The notes beneath the pieces were generated by a model, which was given only the letters and a program-made list of their open reading frames with translations, did no database searches and was not told the origin of the DNA. From assembly GCA_021018995.1 (NCBI GenBank), contig CM037593.1:13234088-13298087 (forward strand): DNA of 64,000 nucleotides, given 5' to 3'. The stretch is from Chloranthus sessilifolius (Eukaryota; Streptophyta; Magnoliopsida; Chloranthales; Chloranthaceae). Of the stretch, positions 1 through 10,354 are shown one piece after another. How positions within the stretch are numbered: position 1 is the stretch's first letter; every line of letters begins with the position of its first letter. The translations under genes were made by a program, and so were the position numbers.

Positions 1-1296
1 TTCAGCTTTATAAGTAAAAACAAACAGTTGCCTTTGTAAGCCAGTTTGTCCAACCCGGGAATCGGAGTGAACTGAACTGCGAACCGGTTTGTTCAAACCG
101 GGTTTGCGATTCGCATGGGTAGTTGACGAATTAGGTAACCCTGGTATAGACCATGGCCGTCAAGTTTTCCTAGGATTGATGGGTAAAAATCTTTTCATAA
201 CCTTGGATACCAAAAGGAGTAAACACCATAGGAGAGAGCAAGCAGGGATCGCAAAATGAAAAGAGTCCCATATCATACACACAACAGCTAGATCATGAAA
301 AGAGTCCCATTTCATGCTTCACGATTATATCCACGTGCAAAATGTCCATGTTTGACTAAAAAAACAAATTTAGTTCAGTTCCTTAGCCATGTGATTGATG
401 ATCTGACTGATAGGAGCAGAGATGCTCACCTGCAGAAGTACCTATAGTTCCTATTTTTATATTTTTCATTGCAGGAGGGTGATTACACCATTTCCCATCA
501 CCTTCGAACCGTGTGATTGGGCCATGAGTAGGAGTGTTAATGGGCCGGCTGGTCTGGGTCTAAAACAACCTGATTATTGACCAAAATTAAGCCCTTTGTC
601 CAAAACCAACCAAAGCATGTGAAAACTACTTTCAAAGATAACAAACATTTCCTGTTTGCTTTCATCTGTTGAGGCCAGATGGTACAAAAATCAACTTGAT
701 CCATTTTCTAGTCTAATCGACAAGAATCTTGATTTCCATTGACACGATCCAGATTCACTAGACTCATCATGTAAAGTATAGTTGAAAACTGAATTGAGTC
801 GAGATGAATCAAGAGGCTTAATCCAGATAGAAGTTCATTGGATTTTTAAGTTGTTGGAAGACATGAATGTCCAATGAAGTCTTGGGATATTTTAGGCTTC
901 TTAAAACCCTAAGAAAAATTTCTCCTAATATTCTCTACAGTCAAACAACGACCAATCAAAGTTCCTAGTTATCTACTTTAATCCCATTTGCAGAAAACTA
1001 AATTTTGTATTCATTTGACTCGAGATATCCATGGAGGTCTAAAAGCCATTACAATGGATATGAAATCAACATATATTCAAAGTCAATCCGATGAGTTAAC
1101 ACGTTTCTGCCATATTTTTCAGTTTTTCTAAAAATACCAATTTTAATTTTTATTCTCAAATTTTCAGAATGTTTTTGAACTTCAAAACTAGTATGCAATG
1201 ATTTGTGAATTTTCTAATATTTGTACTATATGAAATTCCCATACAAGTATCCTGGTTTACAGATTTTTTATAATTTTTATTTAATATTGATTCCAG
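1..1296. other. Intergenic DNA, no gene seen
   Basis: AT-rich sequence with no long open frame and no recognisable domain. Around 535-600 there is text of the 'gttaatgggccgg' kind, which is common at ends of degraded plant hAT elements, but no matching second end was found. Nothing else could be supported. Confidence 0.5.
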
Positions 1297-1442
1297 GCCA
1301 ATTGGGATTAGTGATTCAAATGAGGCGGGAGCTAAGGGAGGTGATTGAAAGGCACGTCTTTCCGCTCTTGGATGAGGCACATGACTTGATGGAGGGAATG
1401 GAAGTCTCTCTAAATCTTATTGAAAGAAGGTATATGAAGTGA
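1297..1442 (+). other. Unrecognised short open frame after a splice-acceptor-like site
   Basis: A T-rich tract ends in 'gattccag' at 1296 and is followed by an open stretch of about 48 codons with a charged, helical-looking composition (for example RELREVIERHVFPLLDEAHD). This could be a leftover exon of a host gene, but I do not recognise the protein, no partner exon was found, and the frame is short enough to arise by chance. Confidence 0.15.
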
Positions 1443-1662
1443 CAGATAATCTTGCTAAGGAAAGTGATTTTAGGAGTTCAGTGTGTTGAGGAGTCCATTC
1501 CTCTTCCTAATCATTGAGAATTTCTTTGATAAGTTTGAAAGTCACATGTAAGGAGAGTGTTAGTATTTATCATGGTTATTGAATTGTACGATTTTCGATT
1601 TGAACTGTAGTATTCATACCACCTGGACACTTAGACATTCAACTCGTAATCGCAACGACCAA

Positions 1663-1700
1663 TTGCAAGAGCGACGCTCTACCAACTGAGCTATATCCCC
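1663..1700 (-). pseudogene. trnA-UGC: Plastid trnA-UGC 5' exon, non-functional copy
   Basis: The minus strand reads GGGGATATAGCTCAGTTGG, the start of plastid tRNA-Ala, through the D arm to the anticodon region, and then continues into group II intron sequence. There is no 3' exon in the window, so no tRNA can be made. It belongs to the plastid-derived segment 1606-1858. Confidence 0.8.
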
Positions 1701-1766
1701 CGAGCCAAGTGGAGCATGCATGAACGAATCAGATGCTTCTTCTTCTATCCTGTTCCATGGCACAAG

Positions 1767-1802
1767 TGAGTCATCCTGGATTAGAACCAGAGACCTCGCC
1801 CA
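1767..1802 (-). pseudogene. trnI-GAU: Plastid trnI-GAU 3' exon, non-functional copy
   Basis: The minus strand reads GGGCGAGGTCTCTGGTTC and so on, the anticodon-proximal and T-arm half of plastid tRNA-Ile after its intron, with several substitutions in the T arm and acceptor part. The 5' exon is absent. It is part of the plastid-derived insert. Confidence 0.75.
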
Positions 1803-1858
1803 TGAAGCATCTACAATCCAACCAATTGGTAGAGAATCAATAGATTCTTCTTCGGGGT

Positions 1859-3039
1859 TAGTCCAGGTTCATTATCAAGTTCCAGTTCCAATTATTCCGT
1901 GTTCGATTTCTAGAACCTATTTCTATTTTTTTACATCTCAAATTGGAATCATAACATATGGTGTCAATTTGTATTGAATTAATAAGATGTGTTGAATCAC
2001 ACAATTTGAAGCAAATCATGTGATTTGATAGGAGTTTCACAAGTCACGGCACAACAACGTATAGGACCACCTATTTTATTTTTGATTATTTTGCCAAAAT
2101 GCCCCTATGAAAGAAAATGAAAGAAACCAAAGCCCCAACCCCTCCCTCTCTCTCTCTCTCTCTCCAAGAAATGAAATTGGAAAGATATTCAATTTGGACG
2201 GGATTTCAAACAGCTACTTGTCCCCTTCTCCTATATAGAAAAGCAGGACATTGTTTCATAGGGGCGTCTTCTTCTACAATCACCATCTTCTTCATCTTTT
2301 GCACTTTTATACAGCTTCATCTTCTTGTTCGCTGATAAATCAAATTTTTACATTTTTTTCCTACAAGTTTTGTGACCATATATCGCCATAATTTTAATAT
2401 TGTGAGCAATACATGAAGTGCAATCAGCTCTGGGCATTCACTATTGATTTTCATATAGGGCTTTTGCAGCCCACCAATATGTCCCGCTTCATCAATCGAG
2501 GGCTAGAGAAGCCTGGCCCTTCCGCTCATCATTCGGCTTTAAGGGCAACTTCTCACCAACTTGCTCATTTATTTATTTATTTTAGGTTTATTTCATCTCT
2601 ATGCTTATTCGGCATCCTACATGCTTGATTGATCGTAGTTTAGCCAACATCAATATTCTTCTTAGTTAATACTTTATTCGGGTACCTCATTTAACCATAC
2701 ATTGATCTAATAGTTTATCTTATGGCATTCATTTGATCTAATAGGTCGAACTTTACCTGTAAGTACACATCTTCCAGATCTACACTTGATCTTAATCATG
2801 TGCGTCTAGCTTTCCGCACTTACACTACATCTATAATCTCACCAGTCTAATTAGTGACTCGTTTTCTTATAATATAGTTTCAGAAATTCATACTTACATT
2901 ATCTCTCAGAGCTGTTTTATTTTAAATGCCTTTCACATATATTTTAGACACAGACACTTCCACACTAAAAACACTTTTTAAGTGTTTAGAGTTATTTTAT
3001 AACATTAAGAGTACTTCACTTACTTTAGAAAGAGTTTGT
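1859..3039. other. Intergenic DNA with a CT microsatellite
   Basis: There is no convincing gene. A (CT)n tract lies at 2145-2164. Open frames of 60-85 codons here have no recognisable motif. Confidence 0.5.
2228..2335 (+). promoter_or_regulatory. Possible core promoter: TATA-like box and pyrimidine-rich leader
   Basis: 'CTATATAGAAAAG' at 2231-2243 is followed about 45 bases later by a CT-rich stretch typical of plant 5' leaders (cttcttctacaatcaccatc). The upstream CT microsatellite is a common neighbour of plant promoters. No coding gene follows, so this is at most an orphan or dead promoter. Confidence 0.2.
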
Positions 3040-3935
3040 CTTTTGGGGTCTTTTTAGGAATCAGACGGTTAAGGAAACCTGGGAAAGAGGTCGCATGAAG
3101 CTGACGTGAAATATCAGACTCAACAGAAATTTGAAGGAAGAAGAAGAAGAAAGGGAATAATGGAGTTGCTTGGGGAGCTAGAATTGATAAGGGCAGACAA
3201 ATAAAGACATTTCACATTGGGAGAAGAAAGGCAACTGCACCATAAGCTCCCTCTACAAATTCCTGGTTAGGACGCCATTGATTGACCTTCCTTGGACCTC
3301 ATTGTGTTAGACGTTTGCCCCATGAAGGTAAAAAATTTCGCCTGGGAAGCGGCATGGGGCAGAATTTTAACCACGGTCCAGCTTTGTAAGAGGAGAAAGG
3401 CAGTACCCAAAGAATGTGTATTCTGTGGAGAGGAGGAGACCATTGAGCACCTACTGATCCTTTTTGCGAGATAAATCTGGAGTTATTCTTATCAGAATTT
3501 GGGTGTGTACATGTCTAGCTGAGTCATGTGCCAGTATTTTAGTGGGGCTTTCTATTTTCTGACAATAGGGCCATTTTCCGAAAAACTCTTACGCTAGCAA
3601 TCTTCTGGGTGATCTGGAATGAACAGTATAGGAGCATTTTCAAAAGGAAGATAACTCATGCAGAGCCCACATTAGCCAGATTTCTGAGGATAACTCGTGG
3701 TGGTGTCTTGTTGCACTCAGGTGCTCTGTGTCATCCGTAAGAGAGATTCTCAGTGACTGGGAGCGATCCACTCACCATTGGAGATGGGTCCTGCGTTGCC
3801 TATCGGGGATTCGGAGTGAGCATTTTACCTCAGGACCCCTAACTCTTCTTTGTCTTCATTCATTTGTGCATTTTATTTTTTATTTCTTTTTCCTTTAATG
3901 GAATATAGCTTTGCATCGATTAAAAAACAGAAGAA
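3040..3935 (+). mobile_element. LINE 3' fragment with reverse-transcriptase zinc-binding domain
   Basis: The open stretch 3292-3474 reads MKVKNFAWEAAWGRILT and then a zinc-ribbon CVFCGEEETIEHLL, the C-terminal zinc-binding domain (zf-RVT) of plant L1-type LINEs. Downstream, 'ggaatatagctttgcatcgattaaaaaacag' is the usual A-ended LINE tail (around 3900-3930). Only the last ~0.9 kb remains: the reverse transcriptase catalytic part and endonuclease are missing. The flanking coding sequence (3061-3290 and 3475-3800) is frameshifted. Confidence 0.75.
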
Positions 3936-5594
3936 ATGGGGGGCTTATACTAAAATGCAAATATTTTTACCATAGGTCACGGAATTGAATTCGATTTTTT
4001 TCTGTCTTCTACAATTTAATAGGAGACGGTAAGTATATATTTCCAAAGGATTAGTGCCTCCATCAGAATCAGCCATTGAGGGTGATTTATGGTTTTATTA
4101 TAGCTCTTTTTTTAAATCTGAAGATGGTGATAGAGTCAGATTCTACATGGGAACATTATAGGCTACTACATGAAAGGAACAAGCAATTCATTTGGTAATC
4201 AACTTTTATATTACTCTAGCCTTTATAATGCGATTATAGAATTATTTACGTAGTCTATAATGCCTTGTTTGACAAAACTCATGGGAAGGGTTTTTTTTTT
4301 TTTACTTCCCATGGGTTGGTGAAGAAAAAAACTCATGGGAAGTTTTTTTTAAAATAAAGTCATAGGTCTATGAAACTTTTTTTGTCAACCGTTTGGCTAC
4401 TAAGCCGTAAAATTTGATGTGCCACCATTTCCTTCTTGGATATATTCAGTTTATTAGATGGATGGTTGCTGCTGTTGTCGGGGATACTATTGCCAACGGC
4501 GAACGTATTTTTTCCCGGCGGCTATGATCCGCTGGCAATGGTTCTTTTAATGGTCACTAACCGTCACAATTGTCGACGGTGAACATATTTTTCCCGGCGG
4601 ATCAGGCTATGATCCGCTGGCAATGTTCTCTTGACAGCCACTAACCGTTCTAATCACTGGCGGCCGCATTTTCTTTGCCGGCGGACTCTTGCCGCCGCGA
4701 ATGCTCTTTAAATTTATGAAAAGAATCGTTTGCCAGCGGCTATTCCATTTGGGACCGCCGGCATTGACTATATTTTCGGTGGATTAGGCTGCCAAGAATA
4801 ACATTATTGCATGCAGATATGGCTGCCTGTAATAGTCCTTAATATTTTTCTCTAGGTAGGTTAGGGCTGCCGGCAATAATCTGCATTTTTTTTTGTGGAG
4901 CTACAACATGCACCCGAGATTAATACAGTGGCACGCGTTTAGAAGAAAGACTTTTGGCATTTTCGAGATATGTGCCACGTAAGACACCATCTAAGTCGTT
5001 TAATTTGAAGGCCATGATATATTGCCTAAGTTCGGCACGAAATGTGATCTCGATCATCTGATTTAACACAGTCAAAGACAATCAGCAGATTCATGACCTG
5101 ATTTGGTCGGGTTAGGTCTTAAAAAATAAGCATGTGCCTGAATTTACTCGAGCCAAACCCCGATTGATTTTATAGTCACGTTGGCTTCAAGCCTAGTTTT
5201 TAAGGTAAATAATTGGGCCAATCCGAGGCTTACGAAGCCCAATTTACTTGAGGTAAAAACTCGGGCCAAGACTGGCCCAATTATAAATCGGGTTGGGTTT
5301 CGCCTTGTTTTATAGAGAAAAGAATAATCGGGCTTTCCAAAAGCCAGGCCCATTGACAGCCCTCCAAATCACATAGTAGGATTCTCAAATTTGACTTATT
5401 CGGATATCAGGGATTCATAAAACGAAAGAAAGTCCCTCTTAGACTATTAGCGTCAAACCCTTTGCAAAACTACTTGCCTCATTTCATCTGCCACACCTGA
5501 CATCAACTGCAAGCACAACCAATCTTATACCTGCTTGACACAGGAGCTTTTCTCCTCTAAATCATCATCTCCCACAAAAAATCTAAAACCCCAA
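3936..5594. other. Intergenic DNA with degraded transposon ends
   Basis: Around 4268-4350 the motif 'actcatgggaag' occurs in both orientations flanking T-runs, a likely decayed MITE. The segment 5105-5360 has 'gggccaa/ttgggc' text and ends in 'cattgacagccct', a sequence typical of plant hAT termini, but the other end is not clear. No host gene was seen. Confidence 0.4.
4490..4670. repeat. GC-rich diverged tandem repeat, CACTA subterminal-like
   Basis: Two copies of an approximately 85-90 bp unit lie side by side, each with 'cccggcgg', 'ctatgatccgctggcaatg' and 'cactaaccgt'. Up to about 4880 related 'gccggcgg' and 'gccggcaata' motifs continue. Short GC-rich direct and inverted motifs like these are typical of the subterminal parts of CACTA transposons. 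I could not find clean CACTA ends, so this is a suggestion. Confidence 0.35.
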
Positions 5595-6000
5595 ATGCTC
5601 AGCCATGCCTTCACTAGTCGTCGTTTCTCATCATCCATAAACCCTAAAACCTTCTCCTTCCTCAAATCTCAAACAAACTCGAATAGAATCCTTCAAATCT
5701 GTCGATCCACCTCTCTCACTCCCGAATCCTACACCGACAAAATAGCATTATCAATCGCAATCTCAAACCTCCACAATTCCAAATCGTTCGACGCCATCCG
5801 ATCTCTCATCGACGGCCTGAAATCCAGCTTGAATCAACCAACTAAGTGGTACACATCGCACCTGATCGTCCTCTACGGGGAGGCAAGAATGTTGGACCGT
5901 TCGATCCGTGAGTTTGAACAGATTGATCGTGGCGCTCAACGCTCTCCCCTTCGCATGCATCCTTGTGAAGAAACACGATCACGTAACTCGAATTTATAAG
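5595..6000 (+). pseudogene. PPR protein gene, 5' fragment (pseudogene)
   Basis: From MLSHAFTSRRFSSS the frame shows a Ser/Arg-rich organelle-targeting N-terminus, then a typical start of short mitochondrial PPR proteins (KIALSIAISNLHNSKSFDAI; SHLIVLYGEARMLDRSIREF). At about 5925 the frame shifts: the continuing PPR helix pair (ALNALPFACILVKKHDHVTR) is in the next frame (5933-5990). After about 6000 homology stops and unrelated sequence follows, so at least two thirds of a normal PPR gene is missing. The nearest type I can name is the Arabidopsis PPR336-like group, with moderate certainty. There is no intron, as usual for PPR genes. It is not functional as it stands. Confidence 0.65.
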
Positions 6001-6384
6001 ACTTATAAATGGGGAAGAGCGATGGGGGGCTTGCTTTCGGCGTCGACGAAGGAGAAGGCGAGAGGCCCCTCTTGCTCTCGTTTTTACCAAAACCGTTTTT
6101 GTAGGAAATAAATTTCCATCAGAATTTAGGGAGGTTTTTTTCCGACTTTTTTTTTTCTATTTTCTCGGAATAAGTGGGACCCACTTTATTGCCAAACACT
6201 TGCAAATCGCGTTTTTGTAGGAAATTTCAAATTTCCAACGATTTTTCGCCAGCACTCGAGTCAACAAACAAGGCATCAATCTATTAATGCATATAAGTCA
6301 TCAACTCATTATAAGGCTTAAGAAGACTTACCTTAGATAAGGGTAAAGGTAGAGTTGTTCAAGAGGAGGAAGAATTTATATTAA

Positions 6385-6580
6385 CCTCAAGGGGTTAGGT
6401 GAGCTGGCCAAGTACCTGCTTCCAAAAGGGAGACACAGTTCGAATCCTCCCCTTGAGGCCACCTAGGATTTAAATCTCTGTTCGACATGTGCTTAACTTG
6501 GGGTGCGCATGTGCCCCTGGGATTAGGCGGTTGCTCAAAGAGGCCCGAATACCCAGGTTATATATATATATATATATATC
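6385..6580 (+). mobile_element. tRNA-derived SINE
   Basis: The head at 6385-6458 folds like a tRNA: CCTCAAGGGG at its start pairs perfectly with CCCCTTGAGG at its end. An A-box-like 'gtgagctggccaagtacc' and a B-box 'agttcgaatcc' lie inside. A tRNA-unrelated body follows (ggtgcgcatgtgcccctggg, 'cccgaatacccagg'), of a kind seen in other plant SINEs, and it ends in a (TA)n tract at 6558-6580. Target duplications were not clear. Confidence 0.65.
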
Positions 6581-6814
6581 TTCCAAGGATGAAGGGGATG
6601 AGGGTGAAATGGAGTTGTAGGGAAAAGAAAGTGAAGATGAAGATGTGGGCGACAACAAAGATGCTAGAGAGGACGACGACAATGACGAATGAAGATTGAG
6701 GACTAATTACATTTTTTTTGTTATATGGATGATTGCTCTCCATGTGTTTTTTTGGTTTTTGCGAACTTGATGTTTGATACGCATACTGTTTATACGCTCA
6801 TACATACACTTCTT

Positions 6815-6902
6815 TCTTTTTTTTCATAAGCTGGGCCCGAACCTGGAATCATGAGGATACAATATTGTCAACCTTCCATTGTGCTACAGGCCCAAGCCCC
6901 CT
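6815..6902 (-). mobile_element. tRNA-sized retroposon with 15 bp target duplication
   Basis: An insert of 88 bp is flanked by perfect 15 bp repeats (atacatacacttctt at 6800-6814 and 6903-6917). Read on the minus strand it is a tRNA-like unit of about 75 nt with a B-box-like 'ggttcgggccc' followed by an A-rich tail. It is a sister of the insert at 21330-21438. Both lack the tRNA-unrelated body of normal SINEs. Confidence 0.75.
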
Positions 6903-6929
6903 ATACATACACTTCTTATACAATTATAC

Positions 6930-7300
6930 ACTTGCATGGTTGTCAAGGCCACGCTATGGCCTCGCCATAGTGAATGGTGATGGAAAACGCCATATATGAC
7001 TAAATAGCCATAATGGCTAAATAGCAACGTCATAGCATCGCCATAGTAGAATAGCATTATGGCATCGCTATGCACGCTATTTAATTTTTTGGATAATAAC
7101 ATATAATACTTATAAGTTATGACATTTTTATAATATATATAAGTTACAAAAGTTAACTTACAAGTTACAAAACTAAACTTATAAGTTACAAAATCCTCTA
7201 CTCTCTCTCTCTCTCGTCATAGCAGCTACCAATACTAGCATCGGCGACACTACCGTATGTGTATTTAATATTTAATATTTTTTAATATTTTATATTTGTT
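6930..7300. other. Intergenic DNA with 'gccatag/ctatggc' short repeats
   Basis: The segment 6945-7080 is full of short direct and inverted copies of 'catagc/gctatg' around 'ttgtcaaggcc', a typical appearance of a decayed MITE whose right end is not recognisable. A CT microsatellite lies at 7201-7216. No gene was seen. Confidence 0.4.
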
Positions 7301-7924
7301 GAGATATCTCTGCGCCTATTGATATAGGTGTGACACGTAGCGCCTTTTTGTAAAGTGACGGGTGGCATGGGGCCCACTTTACTAACCAGAGTTGAAACTT
7401 TTAAAATATTCTAAAAGTTATATTCCCTTTCGGTCGTCATACTTGATTTTTTTAGAAGTCTCTTTCTTTTCTCTATTCTTTCCCTTTTTCCAAGAAAGTG
7501 ACAGACTTACTTTTTCAGGTATATTTTACTCAAAAATGTGGGCACCCAGTAGCAAGGTGCTGGCAACTCGATTTTTTTTTTCTGCACCCAATAGCGAAGT
7601 GTTGGCACCCCAATATGCGCCTCGATATCGAGGCACTGACACCTCAATAGCGAGGGCGTTGGCACCCCAGTAGCGAAGCACTCCTAGTAGCGAATCATTG
7701 GCACCTTAGTAGTGAAGCGCTAACACCACTTTGGTGGAAAAGAGGTGGGTTGGTGAAGTTCTGACACCCATGTGGTCAGGCAAATGGTATTTCAAAAAGG
7801 TTATCTAATTTTTTTAAAACAAAGATAACTCTAGTTAAACCGTGATTAAATTATAAAGCAACACCCGTCATTGCACAAAAAGCTCTACGTGTCACGCCCA
7901 TATCAATAGGTGCAGAGATATCTC
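7301..7924. mobile_element. Terminal-inverted-repeat element carrying a minisatellite
   Basis: The left arm 7301-7366 (agatatctctgcgcctattg, then gtgacacgtag) is repeated inverted at 7861-7924 with about 85-90 percent identity by eye. The arms are about 64 bp long. No transposase is inside, so it is non-autonomous. The interior holds a degenerate minisatellite (7530-7770). Target duplications are not clear, so the superfamily is open; Mutator-like is possible because of the long arms. Confidence 0.6.
7530..7770 (+). repeat. Degenerate minisatellite, unit about 22 bp
   Basis: At least eight imperfect copies of a unit close to 'ggcaccccagtagcgaagcg' plus 2 bases follow each other with variable gaps. 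It lies in the centre of the inverted-repeat element 7301-7924. Confidence 0.65.
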
Positions 7925-9192
7925 TACGCCCGGGAGCATTCTCCCGACCTCTTTATATTAACACATTTAATATATATATATATAAGATATATCCACAGGT
8001 AGGGCCGGGCTAATGGGCTTTAACTTGTCAAGACTTTACCCGACCCGACGGACAACAAGCTTTTCGTGTTGACGCCCTAGCCCTACCCTTTTACCTCATT
8101 TTTAAGCCCTAGCCCTAAGATTTTAGGAATGGGCTAGGCAGGCTGACGGGCCAACCTGGCCCTATTGACAGCCTTACGGATCTTGCACTAGGTATGCAGC
8201 GTTTGAAAGCTGCACTAGTACCGAGATCAGGGCCACGTGATCTAAAAAATATTTTTGAAAAAAACAAAACTTTTTTGGCCTTCAAAATCATTGTCAAATA
8301 TCGGGAGACGCCCAACATACTGATGCATTGAATTTTTTCCAACTTTGATCACTATTTGAACGGTGTATAAGATGTTTTTTTTTTGGGGATGGCCTTGATC
8401 AACCTTGTGAATGCCTTGGCACCTGATCTTTGGATTAGGTGTCACTTGGCACCCAAATGGCACCAGTGTAGGGTTAAACCCTACATCGCAAACCCCCATT
8501 GTTCGCGTCCTCATTGATATTCCATATGAAGAGTATATGCACAACTTGTTTCCCACCACTGGGTTTATGATACAGTTGCTCTACGAAGCCCACCAATGAA
8601 ATTAGGTTCATGGATAGATCGGACGATCTTACGACTCACACATTGGAAACACACTTTATAATTAGCATATATCTATCCTAGTTTTAAGCGAATCCATCAT
8701 CGTCAAATCCATCATCACACAACGTTAAGAAAAATCTTATTATTGGGTGCATCACGCTGATTTTACAAAGACAAAATATAAAACAACGTGTTCTTGATAA
8801 AGTCAAACTTTCCACGTAAACAACCATCACAACATTATTATATTAAAAGCGAGTTTAAGATGGCAGCCACTCAATTCAATTTCTATAATGCATTCTATAC
8901 GAAATTAGCAATTTAAAATGTGCATCCAAACATGCCCTAATTATTATTGAGCCACAAAAATTAGGTTTAAGCATGTAAGAGATCATCCAACTCATAATAT
9001 GACTACTCAATAACATTTCAACCCCCATGAACTACGGATCAATTTAGCAAATTCCCTAGCTAATAAAAGCTTTTTTTCACTAAAAACGAAGGAATTTGGG
9101 ATCCATGTTGGAGATCTAATCAAATCAAGATCTAGTTTTTTATATTTTATTTTTTAAATCCGTAACATTTCATATAGATGTATGGAAAAATT
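7925..9192. other. Intergenic DNA, decayed repeats
   Basis: The segment 7998-8170 is rich in 'gggcta/tagccc' text ending in 'ctattgacagcc', a probable decayed hAT end. The segment 8170-8620 is repeat-like, with a (T)n tract at 8374. No host gene was recognised before the ATP synthase gene. Confidence 0.4.
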
Positions 9193-9491
9193 TTAGGGCA
9201 CATACCTCTTGTGCCTCTGCACGAAGGGGGAGTTCTTAGCATCCTCTTCTGTAAAAAAAAAAAACAAAAAAAACAGAAAAATGGCATTAAGGGATCAGAT
9301 TGGGGTTTAGGAAAAAAATAGTATGTGGAGCATGGACAGATATAAAAAGGTGTGAAGGAAAAAAAAGTACCGGTGAGCCCGAGCGTGAGCTTAGTAATAA
9401 GCGCGCCGGTGACGGCAAATCCTACCAAAAACGGCCAGTTTCTGTTCCACTCGCGCTTGAAGAAAACGTTCCAGGGATCGAATTTCGGCAT
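9193..9491 (-). CDS. Mitochondrial ATP synthase 6 kDa subunit (two coding exons)
   Basis: This is a small membrane subunit of plant mitochondrial F1Fo ATP synthase. Exon 1 is 9371-9491 and starts MPKFDPWNVFFKREWNRNWP, followed by a membrane segment (FLVGFAVTGALITKLTLGL). A GT donor at 9369-9370 and an AG acceptor at 9249-9250 after a T-run remove a 122-base intron. Exon 2 from 9248 reads EEDAKNSPFVQRHKR, matching the known plant family (about 55 residues) from end to end. Read through, the protein is 58 residues and stops at 9193-9195. A GTATG donor at 9201-9205 right after HKR could instead lead to a further exon, giving a C-terminus like that of the Arabidopsis protein. The start at 9491 is the one conserved in the family; an upstream in-frame ATG would add 32 unlikely residues. 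A CT-rich leader lies at 9495-9535. This is the only intact-looking host gene in the window. Confidence 0.88.
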
Positions 9492-10354
9492 CTCTTCTTC
9501 CCTTTTGAGTTCTCTTCTCTCTCTCTCTCGTATGGAAGAAGACCTAAGATGAAACGATGAGTTGGTTTTAGGGTCCCAAATTCTCAAGTAATCAGTGGAT
9601 TTAAATGGACTTCAGACATAGACGCTTTCAGAAAGAGTGTAGGCATGAACAGAGGTACCCTTTAAGGAAAATTATTAATGGTGAACAATTTTGTGAACAA
9701 TTTTTCAGACAACTTATATTGCGCGATGTGATTGGCTGCAATGCTTGGATCCCCTATGTGTATAGCCAATTTCGTCAAATCACATAAGCTGTCTAAAAAA
9801 TTATCAACCAAAATTTGTCCATTGTATAACATTGTCCACCCTTTTAATCGTATGTATATATTAACTTAGATGATAGATATTTCTCTTATGAGAACTGTGT
9901 CACATTGCAAAGTCTTTCTTCCAAACTATGTGCAACGGAAATTACATTTGCTCTCTCACAAGTGTTAAAATGATCCAACCAGTGTATAAAACAGCTTTTC
10001 GCCAGAGCAAATGAGGCAAGGAATTATCTTACCAAATGTAAAAATAGTTCTCTGCTAGAACCAAAAAGTGAAAGAGCTACTCTTTGCCCCAAAAGAACTA
10101 ACCCAAACGTAGCCTAAGAGCACTAGCCAAATGGCCTAAAAGTATATGTTACGGCTTTGTTTTTTGTTAGGCACAAGTACATAGAAGAAGTAAAGAGGTG
10201 GCCTAATTAAAAAAGGAGAATTGGGGAAATGCGTTGGGATGCATCATGCAGCGTTTGAGAGTTGTACCCGATCCCAAACCACATATCACGTAACATGATC
10301 AATCCAAAGTGACACCCGCTTCGCATGACATGTGATTTTAAGCAAAAGCACTTT
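9492..10354. other. Upstream region of the ATP synthase gene and intergenic DNA
   Basis: The stretch 9495-9535 is pyrimidine-rich on the gene strand and probably the 5' leader. At 9672-9700 and 9775-9805 there are short inverted pieces (acaatttt, gacaacttat/ataagctgtc) suggesting a small decayed MITE. No further gene was seen up to 10354. Confidence 0.4.

Larger units (their letters stand above)
1606..1858 (-). other. Nuclear copy of plastid DNA (trnI-GAU to trnA-UGC spacer region)
   Basis: Read on the minus strand, the segment follows the chloroplast inverted-repeat order: end of the trnI-GAU intron, trnI 3' exon, the short trnI-trnA spacer, trnA-UGC 5' exon, and the start of the trnA intron. 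Recognition is from memory of the conserved plastid sequence. Scattered substitutions and small gaps show that it has drifted for some time in the nucleus. It is flanked by ordinary AT-rich nuclear sequence on both sides. An intermediate stay in the mitochondrial genome cannot be excluded. Confidence 0.85.

Noticed and set aside
1663-1802. tRNA-Ala and tRNA-Ile as nuclear RNA genes
   Set aside because: Each is only half of a plastid, intron-containing tRNA gene within a drifted plastid insert.
2413-2628. 71-codon open frame after the TATA-like box
   Set aside because: No recognisable motif, low-complexity hydrophobic end; not enough to call a gene.
7392-7673. 93-codon open frame on the plus strand
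   Set aside because: It reads through the minisatellite of the inverted-repeat element; there is no protein similarity.
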